Positions 1 through 6,014 of a DNA stretch of 39,442 nt are shown here, piece after piece. Below the pieces are notes generated by a model. The model did not search any database, was not told the DNA's origin, and saw only the letters and a program-made list of their open reading frames with translations. The stretch covers positions 1 through 39,442 of the forward strand of contig SXWH01000253.1 in the NCBI GenBank assembly GCA_005791535.1. The letters are read 5' to 3'. This DNA comes from Verrucomicrobiaceae bacterium. GTDB lineage: Bacteria > Verrucomicrobiota > Verrucomicrobiia > Chthoniobacterales > Chthoniobacteraceae. The position numbers and the translations under genes were made by a program. Within the stretch, counting starts at the first letter, position 1; every line of letters begins with the position of its first letter.

Positions 1-1
1 C

Positions 2-355
2 AACTTCGCGAACCCCGACATGGTCGGCCACACCGGCGTCGTCGAAGCCGGCATCCACGCCTGCGAGACCATCGACCTCGGCGTGCGCCTGCTCGTGGAG
101 CGGACGCTAGCCCTCGGAGGAAAACTCCTCATCACCGCCGACCACGGCAACTGCGAACAAATGCGCAACCCCGACGGCAGCCCCCACACCGCCCACACGA
201 CAAACCTCGTCCACCTCCTCTACGTCGCCAACGATGCCGCCAGCGTGAAACTGGAAAACGGCATCCTCGCAGACGTCGCGCCGACGCTGCTCGCGCTGCT
301 GGGCGTGGAGCAGCCGAAGGAGATGACGGGGAGGAGTTTGGTGGGCATAAAATGA
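2..355 (+). CDS. gpmI: 2,3-bisphosphoglycerate-independent phosphoglycerate mutase, C-terminal part
   Basis: This is the 3-prime end of a gene cut by the window edge; the open frame runs in from base 2. The visible part begins with NFANPDMVGHTG, followed by ITADHGNCEQM and a TAHTTNLVHLL segment. These are the C-terminal metal-binding and phosphatase-like blocks of the cofactor-independent phosphoglycerate mutase family (alkaline phosphatase superfamily). The enzyme interconverts 3- and 2-phosphoglycerate in glycolysis in the cytoplasm and needs manganese in related proteins. The Asp-His of ADHGN and the His of TAHT are expected metal ligands. The protein ends normally with a TGRSLVG-type tail, so the 3-prime end is complete. 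About 117 of the roughly 510 residues usual for the family are present. Confidence 0.95.
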   Translation, partial: NFANPDMVGHTGVVEAGIHACETIDLGVRLLVERTLALGGKLLITADHGNCEQMRNPDGSPHTAHTTNLVHLLYVANDAASVKLENGILADVAPTLLALLGVEQPKEMTGRSLVGIK

Positions 356-394
356 GGGAATCCTCATGGCGAACTGAGAATCAAATGCGGTTCC

Positions 395-979
395 ATGAAA
401 TCTTTTAAATTCTTACCTGATGAGTGGCAGTTCGGAACTGTCAAAATTAAGTGGCAGGAGATGGCGAGACTCAAATCGCTACACCAGACTTATGTCACAA
501 CGACGGCTCAACTCGAAATAATCGGAAGCCTTCTTGGTCAAACTGACTTTCCGGAACATCACCTTCGACAGTTTATTGAACACGTTTGCGGTTGGGGGTG
601 CTACCAAGGAATCGCTGGGAGAGTTTTACAGAGCAACCCGATTGACAAAATCCAAAAAGCATTTCGCTGCGCATGGGCTGCGAGCGATGCTGAAAAGGCA
701 ATGCGTTCATTGAAGCAAATCAAAGGATTCGGAGTTTCGTTTGCATCAAAGCACTTAAGAATGCTTCGGCCCGAAGTTTATGGGGTTCTTGATTCGATCC
801 TCTGGAACGTGGGCGGTGAAATTGGAACGCTACATAAACCGGAGTCTTATGGCGCTTTTTGCCGTGGTCTGACCTTGGTGGCGAAAAAGTACAAAGAAAC
901 AGAATGGGGTAGCCAAGAGTCGCTGTGGCGCGTTGCTGATGTTGAAATGGCTCTCTTTGCTAAATGTCGATGGACGTAA
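395..979 (+). CDS. HhH-GPD-like DNA glycosylase superfamily protein (distant), low GC
   Basis: A 194-residue protein of uncertain function. Residues 108-122 (KQIKGFGVSFASKHL) look like the helix-hairpin-helix of HhH-GPD base-excision glycosylases. Eleven residues later comes RPEVYGVLDSILWNV, where Asp133 falls where the catalytic Asp of that superfamily sits. The position that holds the catalytic Lys in bifunctional OGG1-type enzymes appears to be Ser115, so if it is an enzyme it would be monofunctional. The base composition is clearly poorer in GC than gpmI, obgE and later genes, with many AAA, TTT and ATT codons. It lies between gpmI and a repeat-rich non-coding stretch, which suggests recent acquisition. 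The ATG at 395 is used; no strong ribosome binding site is visible. The glycosylase link is inferred from short motifs only. Confidence 0.7.
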   Translation: MKSFKFLPDEWQFGTVKIKWQEMARLKSLHQTYVTTTAQLEIIGSLLGQTDFPEHHLRQFIEHVCGWGCYQGIAGRVLQSNPIDKIQKAFRCAWAASDAEKAMRSLKQIKGFGVSFASKHLRMLRPEVYGVLDSILWNVGGEIGTLHKPESYGAFCRGLTLVAKKYKETEWGSQESLWRVADVEMALFAKCRWT

Positions 980-1544
980 AGACACCCCACTCTCCTTATT
1001 CAGTATTCCGCCGATCCGGAGCGTAAGCGTGTTCTCATTACGGCGGTTTTGCCGACTAAAGTCGCAGACTACGTTCGCAAGCGCGATGCGTTCGCCTCTC
1101 GCGAGAGCGGTGCGAGGCACGCTTGCGAACGTAGTTCACGACTTTAGTCAGCGCGGCGCGGCAAGCAGAGTGCCCATCGAAGCTCGCAGGCGGCGTCTCT
1201 CTGTGGAGTGCTGCCTCCATCTTTTCGCGAGGGGTTAGCTGTTTGATGTCGTCCCGTTCCTCCTCCTTTTCGCAGAGCGCAATGTCCCTTAAAGAACGCG
1301 GCTTTTCTCTGTAGGATGTCGCATTTTTTTTCAAAAGACTACGTCATGTTTGCAAAAGATTGCACATTGTTTGCAAAAGATGACGCATCTTTGACTAAAG
1401 ATAACACCCCATCTACCAAAGAAGCCGCATCATTGACAAAAAATCGATTGTGGGAATTCCCACATTGCATTTTTTCAGCATGTTTTGGTATCCTTTTTTA
1501 GTAATGAAGTATCTTTTTTCAGCGGTGGAGTATCCTTTTTAGCG
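980..1544. other. Gene-free stretch with two repeat structures
   Basis: About 565 bases without a convincing gene. It contains a long imperfect inverted repeat near 1054-1149 and an array of 21-bp units at 1330-1550, both described separately. The short open frames here (933-1238 and 1316-1501) are explained by the repeats or lack start signals. Composition changes from GC-rich around the inverted repeat to A/T-rich in the array. Confidence 0.6.
1054..1149. repeat. REP-like inverted repeat (30-bp arms)
   Basis: The left arm at 1054-1083 begins GACTAAAGTCGC and ends ACGTTCGCAAGCG. The right arm at 1120-1149 is its reverse complement at 27 of 30 positions. The three mismatches are consecutive and would form a small internal loop. 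The 36-base centre is itself partly self-complementary (CTCTCGCGAGAG at its middle). A transcript would form a long hairpin. Arm length, GC-rich centre and intergenic position resemble REP/MITE-type dispersed elements. Only one copy is visible here, so family membership is an inference. Confidence 0.75.
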
Positions 1545-1550
1545 ATGAAA
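1330..1550. repeat. Mirror-symmetric array of 21-bp degenerate repeats around a perfect palindrome
   Basis: Six forward units with a C(A/T/C)AAAGA-like core start at 1332, 1353, 1374, 1395, 1416 and 1437, an exact 21-bp period. The centre is a perfect 16-bp palindrome, TGTGGGAATTCCCACA, at 1449-1464. On the far side the same type of unit occurs in reverse orientation. GTATC repeats at 1488, 1509 and 1530 (again exactly 21 bp apart), and T-runs lie at 1470-1475, 1494-1499, 1514-1519 and 1536-1540. The reverse units sit in register with the forward ones when reflected about 1456/1457. The 21-bp period equals seven codons, so the forward half reads as heptapeptides of the type FAKDxxx in one frame. 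The array ends at the start codon of the next gene. Confidence 0.8.
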
Positions 1551-2231
1551 ACGGACCGGCGTCTTATTGCGTTGCTTTCGGATAGGGTGCGGAAGATTTC
1601 GAAGCATTGGGCGGTGGTGGATGAGGTTTTGCCTGCGCAGTTTCCGCTGGTGGTGCTTTCTTTTTATGACCGGGCGGGGTTTTTGGCGAAGTGGGCGTCG
1701 CGGTCGGAGGTGGATGCGGGGTTGGCGGCGGAGGTGCAGGGTGTGAAGTTGGCGGTGGGGCGTTTCAAGCTCGCGAAGCGGAAGCTTTTTGCGCGGATGC
1801 GGGTGTTCCGCGGTCTGATGCGGGCGTTTTGGGCGAGCTCGGAGTTTTATCCGGCGACTCCGTTGTTGCCGGGTGCGGGTGCGGGGGATGATGTGTTCTT
1901 CGATGCGGCGGAGCGGATGGCGATTGTGTGGCGCTGGCTGGGAGAGGTGGACCCGGTGCCGCCGGGCCGGATGGTGGCGCTGAATGACGGGTATTCGGGG
2001 GCGGATTTTGCGGTGGATTTGGCGGCGTTGCGCGGGCTTGCGGATGAGGTGCGAGAGGCGCGGCTGGAGATGCGCATCGCCCGCGGCCGGGTGGAGGTTT
2101 TCCACGCGGAGATGGTGAAGCTGGTGATGGCTTACGGGCACTCGGTACGCGGGCGGGTGGGCACCGGGTCGCCGTTGCTGAATTGGTTGCCGCGGACGTG
2201 GCCGGAGCGGCGGGAGCCGGGGGGCGCTTAG
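1545..2231 (+). CDS. Hypothetical protein of unknown function, preceded by repeat array
   Basis: A 228-residue protein that I do not recognise. It has no signal peptide or membrane segment. It is rich in Arg, Ala and Val and mostly alpha-helical by appearance. Residues about 60-105 and 170-215 contain helical stretches with alternating charged and hydrophobic residues (for example GVKLAVGRFKLAKRKLFARM), compatible with a helical bundle. The frame stays open upstream to 1485, but that part is the reverse half of the 21-bp repeat array (VSFFSNE, VSFFSGG, VSFLAMK). I therefore place the start at the ATG of MKTDRR. Its stop overlaps the convergent stop of obgE by 4 bp. Codon use is extremely G-rich at third positions, unlike the low-GC gene before it, which supports coding. 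No function is proposed. Confidence 0.7.
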   Translation: MKTDRRLIALLSDRVRKISKHWAVVDEVLPAQFPLVVLSFYDRAGFLAKWASRSEVDAGLAAEVQGVKLAVGRFKLAKRKLFARMRVFRGLMRAFWASSEFYPATPLLPGAGAGDDVFFDAAERMAIVWRWLGEVDPVPPGRMVALNDGYSGADFAVDLAALRGLADEVREARLEMRIARGRVEVFHAEMVKLVMAYGHSVRGRVGTGSPLLNWLPRTWPERREPGGA

Positions 2232-3349
2232 GCGGGATTGAGGACGAGTTCGCCGAGGCGTTTGATGAGCGGTTTGATGCCTTTGTCGGAGTCGCTGCCG
2301 ATGGGGAAGATTTCGAGCTTTTTATACCGCGTGCGGAAGTGCTTCAGCTTTTCCTCGGCTTCGGGAAGGTCCATTTTGTTGGCGACGACGATCCATGGGC
2401 GCTCGCTGAGGAGGGGGTCGTAAAGGTCGAGTTCTTTGCGGAGTTTTTGCAGGTCTTCGAGGGGCTCGCGGCCTTCGCTGCCGGCCATATCGAGGACGAA
2501 GATGAGGAGTTTGCAGCGGACGATGTGGCGGAGGAAGTCGTGGCCGAGGCCGACGTTGCTGTGCGCGCCTTCGATGAGGCCGGGGATGTCGGCAACGGTG
2601 ACGCGTTCGAATTCGCCCAGCTCGACGACGCCGATGTGCGGGGTGAGTGTGGTGAACGGGTAGGGCGCGATGCGCGGGTGGGCGTTGGAGATGCGGGAGA
2701 GGAGGGTGCTTTTTCCGGCGTTCGGGTAGCCGACGAGTCCGGCGTCGGCGATTTTGCGAAGCTCGACGTAGAATTCGCCTTCTTCGCCTTCTTCGCCGTC
2801 GGTGTATTGGGTGGGGACGCGGTTGCGGCTGCTCTTGAAGTGGACGTTGCCTTTTCCGCCGTCGCCGCCTTTGCAGAGGATGAACTCCTGGCCGGGCTCG
2901 GTGAGGTCGGCAACGAGTTCGAGCTCGTTGAGGTCCACCTTGGGCTTGTGTTTTTTGCCTTCGAGTTTGGCGGCTTCGTCGTCGGTGAGCGTGGAGAGGT
3001 CCACGTAGGCGCTGGTGTCGCGTGGCGCGGGCTCTGCGTCGGCGCTTTCAAACGGGAGGCGGTAGATGATGGTGCCGACGGGGACTTTGTAGATCTGGTT
3101 CTCCGCGGCGCGGCCGTAGCAGTTCTTGCCGGCGCCGGGTTCGCCGGCTTTTGCGCGGAGGTTCGGCTGGTAGTAGAAGTCCACGAGGTTGTCCACGTTC
3201 GGGTCCGCGACGAGGATGATGTCGCCGCCGCGCCCGCCGTCGCCGCCGCTCGGGCCGCCGCGGGGTACGAATTTTTCGCGCCGGAAGGCGACGCAGCCGC
3301 GACCGCCCTTGCCGGCTGCCGCGTGGATTTTGATGTGGTCAACAAACAT
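2228..3349 (-). CDS. obgE: GTPase Obg/CgtA with an insert in the Obg domain
   Basis: A 373-residue ribosome-associated GTPase acting in late 50S assembly and stress response. The glycine-rich Obg fold begins at MFVDHIKIHAAAGKGG and contains GGPSGGDGGRGG (31-42) and KGGDGGKGN (160-168). The G domain has the P-loop GYPNAGKS (207-214), switch II DIPG (254-257) and NKMD (324-327), so all nucleotide-binding motifs are intact. Between VGTIIY (91-96) and VADLTEPGQ (about 146-154) there is an extra segment of roughly 45 residues, rich in charged residues, that E. coli Obg lacks. The open frame extends 25 codons further upstream, but homology starts at the ATG at 3349, so that start is chosen. The usual rplU-rpmA partners are not adjacent here. 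Confidence 0.95.
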   Translation of the reverse strand: MFVDHIKIHAAAGKGGRGCVAFRREKFVPRGGPSGGDGGRGGDIILVADPNVDNLVDFYYQPNLRAKAGEPGAGKNCYGRAAENQIYKVPVGTIIYRLPFESADAEPAPRDTSAYVDLSTLTDDEAAKLEGKKHKPKVDLNELELVADLTEPGQEFILCKGGDGGKGNVHFKSSRNRVPTQYTDGEEGEEGEFYVELRKIADAGLVGYPNAGKSTLLSRISNAHPRIAPYPFTTLTPHIGVVELGEFERVTVADIPGLIEGAHSNVGLGHDFLRHIVRCKLLIFVLDMAGSEGREPLEDLQKLRKELDLYDPLLSERPWIVVANKMDLPEAEEKLKHFRTRYKKLEIFPIGSDSDKGIKPLIKRLGELVLNPA

Positions 3350-3457
3350 GATGAGAATTGGATTTCGTGTCAGCAGTCCGCTCCCACGAACGACATGAAT
3401 GACCGGAAACTCCGGCGACGACAATGCTGCGGATCAAAGAATCTCGCGGGTCCGGAT

Positions 3458-3913
3458 TTAGTCGCGCTTGGGCGGGAGCTCCACGATTTCAAACCAGTAT
3501 TTCTCCAGCGTCTGGAGAATGTCGACGAGCGCCTCGAAGGTGACGGGTTTGACGATGTAGCTGTTCACGCCGAGGTCGTAGCTGCGGTAAACGTCTTCGT
3601 CGTCCTTCGATGTGGTGAGCACGACGACGGGGATGGAGCGGAGCGCGGGGTCTTCTTTGATCTCCTTCAGCACCGTGCGGCCGTCTTTGCGCGGCATGTT
3701 TAAATCGAGCAGGATGAGGCCGGGGCTCGGCGCGTCTGCGGTGGCGTACTTGCCCTGCTTGCGGAGGTAGTCGAGCAGCTCCTCGCCGTTTTCGACGAAG
3801 CGGATGTCGTTGATGAGCCGTGCTTCCTTGAGCGCATCCGCCGTGAGCAGGCGATCGTCCGGATCGTCGTCGGCCATGAGAATGGTGATGGGCTTTGTCT
3901 CTGCTGCTTTCAT
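3458..3913 (-). CDS. Rcp1-like single-domain response regulator
   Basis: A 151-residue stand-alone receiver domain without an output domain. Acidic residues Asp15-Asp17 (ADDDPDD), the phosphoacceptor Asp70 in LILLDLNMP, Thr100/Thr101 and Lys122 in the YIVKPV turn are all present. It should therefore be phosphorylatable. The long loop with the LDYLRKQGKY motif (47-56) is typical of the Rcp1/CheY-like regulators that pair with phytochrome-type or CHASE3 kinases. Its start overlaps the stop of the kinase gene at 3910-5742 by 4 bp, so the two are probably translationally coupled and form a two-component phosphorelay pair. With no DNA-binding domain, output is by protein interaction or phosphotransfer; the target is unknown. 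Confidence 0.9.
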   Translation of the reverse strand: MKAAETKPITILMADDDPDDRLLTADALKEARLINDIRFVENGEELLDYLRKQGKYATADAPSPGLILLDLNMPRKDGRTVLKEIKEDPALRSIPVVVLTTSKDDEDVYRSYDLGVNSYIVKPVTFEALVDILQTLEKYWFEIVELPPKRD

Positions 3914-5742
3914 GTGGTGGCTTGCGGTTGATGGATCGGGAGCGTGACGATGAACGTTGTGCCTTTCCCCGGCTCGCTCTCTGCCACGATTTTCCCGTGG
4001 TGGCGATCCGTAATTTTGCGGCAGACGCTGAGGCCGATGCCCGAGCCTTCGAATTCCTCGCGGGTGTGGAGGCGTTTGAAGGCGCCGAAGATTTGCTCGC
4101 TGAATTTCTGCTCAAAGCCGATGCCGTTGTCGCGCACGCGGAACTCCACGAGCGGCGCAGCGTGGGCGCTGGTGGGGAGTTCGCCGTGGAGATTCAAAAT
4201 CACCGCACCGGAGACGTGGACCTCGGGCTTTACGCCGGGGCGCTGGAACTTGAGGGCGTTGGAAATCAGATTTTGCAGGAGCTGGCGCATCTGCGTGGGG
4301 TCCGCATCGAGAAACGGGAGGCCTTCCACGGTGACGGTGGCGTTCATCGAGGCGATCTGCACTTCGAGGTCCGCGAGCACGCCCTTTGCGACCTCCGCGA
4401 GATCGCAGTGCTCGAAAGGCTGGGCGCGTGTGACGATGCGCGAGAGCTGCAGCAAATCCTGAATGAGCCGCTGCATGCGCTCGGCGGCGTTGAGCATGCG
4501 GGCGAGGTAGTCGCGCCCGCTCTCGTCGAGCTTGTCGGCCGAACGCGAGCGAAGGCGGTCGCCAAACGCCTGGATCTTCCGGAGCGGTTCCTGCAGGTCG
4601 TGCGAGGCGACGCTGGCGAAGTTTTGAAGCTCCTCGTTCGATTTTTTCAGCGCATCCGCGTAGTGCATCAGCTTCTCCTCATACTCGCGGCGGCGCGTGA
4701 TGTCGGAGCTGATTCCCACGAGCCCGATGAGACCTTCCGTGGCGGAGAAGAGCGGAACTTTTGATGTCTCCAGCCACACCGGATGCCCGCTGAAATCGCG
4801 GCTCGGCTCCTCCTTGTCGAGCTGCGCCTTGCGCGACTGGATGACCGCGAGGTCGTCCGCACGGTAACGTTCGACGAGCTCCGCCGGGTAGAAATCCGCA
4901 TCCGTCCTGCCTTCCACATGCGCGGCACTTTCGCGCCCGACGAACTGTGCGTGCGCGGTGTTCGAGCGGACGTAGCGGCCGCTCAGATCCTTTACGTAGA
5001 TTTGATTGGGGATCGTATCCATCATCCGGCGAAGGAGGTTTCGCTCCATCTCCAGTTGGTCGTCGATCAAGCGGCGCTCGCGGATGTCGCGGAGAATCAG
5101 CAGGCACGCGATGAGCAGCGTGATGTACGTGAGCGATGTCCCGCCGAGAACGAGCGAGGTGTTCACGCGTGCAATCTCCTCGCGGCTCTCCTGAAGCTCC
5201 GTCTCTTTGCGCTTCTCGAATTGGTCGAACTCGACGAGTTCGTCCGACATTTGGGAAAAAATACCGGCTGCGCGCTCGGCCGTTTCCGGGTCATTGAAAA
5301 TGGCGACGGCCCCCTGAATCCCGCCATCGCGCCGCTCCGAGATATACGAGCCAAACAGAGCCGCGATGTCGCCCACCAGCTCCTGCAATTGCGCGAGCCG
5401 GGCCGATTGCTCCCCATTTCCCACCGCCTCTCTCAGACTGGCGATGTCATCGATGATGAATGAAAGCCCGTGCGTGTAAGGCACCAGCATGTCGTCCTTT
5501 CCCGAGAGCATGAATCCGCGAACGCCGTTCTCCATTTCCACGATGTGCCGCTGCATGAGTTCGCTCCTCAGCTGGATCTGCCTGCGTTCCGCGATTTTTT
5601 GCGAGGCCTCGAGCAAACGCCGCGTCGTCATGAAGCTGGTAACGGCTATCATGCCCAGCATCAGGAGGGTGATTCCGGCTCCGATGATCACTTTCCGCGA
5701 GATGGAAAGTCGCTCAGTCATCGGTGGTGGATTCTCGGGCAT
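3910..5742 (-). CDS. CHASE3-PAS sensor histidine kinase
   Basis: A 610-residue membrane sensor kinase. A first membrane helix lies at about 17-37, and a helical CHASE3-type sensor at about 40-190 contains ENGVRGFMLSGKD. A second membrane helix is at about 197-217. A PAS domain follows at about 235-355 (PNQIYVKDLSGRYVRSN, then a C-terminal ITRRREYEEKL linker). The HisKA domain carries His381 in ASHDLQEPLRK. The ATPase part has an N box around Asn491-Asn495, G1 at DNGIGFE (538-544) and G2 at GSGIGL (566-571), so it should be active. It is coupled to the downstream receiver protein by a 4-bp overlap. A second possible start is the Met at residue 8 (5721). No Shine-Dalgarno is visible for either. 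The signal sensed is unknown. Confidence 0.92.
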   Translation of the reverse strand: MPENPPPMTERLSISRKVIIGAGITLLMLGMIAVTSFMTTRRLLEASQKIAERRQIQLRSELMQRHIVEMENGVRGFMLSGKDDMLVPYTHGLSFIIDDIASLREAVGNGEQSARLAQLQELVGDIAALFGSYISERRDGGIQGAVAIFNDPETAERAAGIFSQMSDELVEFDQFEKRKETELQESREEIARVNTSLVLGGTSLTYITLLIACLLILRDIRERRLIDDQLEMERNLLRRMMDTIPNQIYVKDLSGRYVRSNTAHAQFVGRESAAHVEGRTDADFYPAELVERYRADDLAVIQSRKAQLDKEEPSRDFSGHPVWLETSKVPLFSATEGLIGLVGISSDITRRREYEEKLMHYADALKKSNEELQNFASVASHDLQEPLRKIQAFGDRLRSRSADKLDESGRDYLARMLNAAERMQRLIQDLLQLSRIVTRAQPFEHCDLAEVAKGVLADLEVQIASMNATVTVEGLPFLDADPTQMRQLLQNLISNALKFQRPGVKPEVHVSGAVILNLHGELPTSAHAAPLVEFRVRDNGIGFEQKFSEQIFGAFKRLHTREEFEGSGIGLSVCRKITDRHHGKIVAESEPGKGTTFIVTLPIHQPQATT

Positions 5743-5751
5743 CGAAAGAAG

Positions 5752-5839
5752 TGGCGGAGGGAGTGGGATTCGAACCCACGGGGCCTTGCGGCCCGCCGGT
5801 TTTCAAGACCGGTGCATTAGACCGCTCTGCCATCCCTCC
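5752..5839 (-). tRNA. tRNA-Ser (anticodon UGA), CCA encoded
   Basis: Read on the minus strand it starts GGAGGGATGGCAGAGCGG. The 7-bp acceptor stem GGAGGGA/TCCCTCC closes, with discriminator G followed by an encoded CCA. The anticodon stem CCGGT/ACCGG holds loop CTTGAAA with anticodon TGA. A long variable arm (GGGCC GCAA GGCCC) is present, as expected for serine tRNA, and the T arm contains GTGGGTTCGAATCCCAC. The encoded CCA ends only 9 bases before the histidine kinase start at 5742, which implies a shared transcript or a promoter inside the tRNA gene. Confidence 0.97.
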
Positions 5840-5851
5840 GGCGAAGCGGAG

Positions 5852-5880
5852 ATACAAGCGGCATAGGCCAATCTCGGCAA
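5852..5880 (-). promoter_or_regulatory. Possible promoter of tRNA-Ser
   Basis: On the minus strand, TTGCCG (5875-5880) and TTGTAT (5852-5857) are separated by exactly 17 bases. They lie so that transcription would begin about 5-6 bases before the mature 5-prime end of the tRNA. The -35 match is good and the -10 match is modest. No closer promoter is visible for the kinase gene that follows the tRNA. Confidence 0.4.
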
Positions 5881-6014
5881 GCGTTCTGTGGAACGATGAA
5901 TTTCGGGTGCTACCGGCTCTGTGAGAATCCTCTGGCGGAGCTACGGTTAAGATCGTCGCCGGATGGAGCGAAGCAGCGAAAGCGCTACCGTGTAAAGTCG
6001 GGCCCGAGTCGCGC

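Noticed and set aside
1316-1501. 61-residue frame with FAKD-type heptapeptides
   Set aside because: The peptide period follows directly from the 21-bp DNA repeat and has no ribosome site; it could be real but is better described as part of the array.
1330-1550. CRISPR array
   Set aside because: The units are 21 bp, degenerate and contiguous with no unique spacers, and half of them are inverted; no cas gene is near.
2183-3703. Long plus-strand open frame (506 codons) over obgE
   Set aside because: It is antisense to the well-supported obgE gene, and its composition (Ala, Val, Gly, Glu rich) is typical of a frame opposite a high-GC gene.
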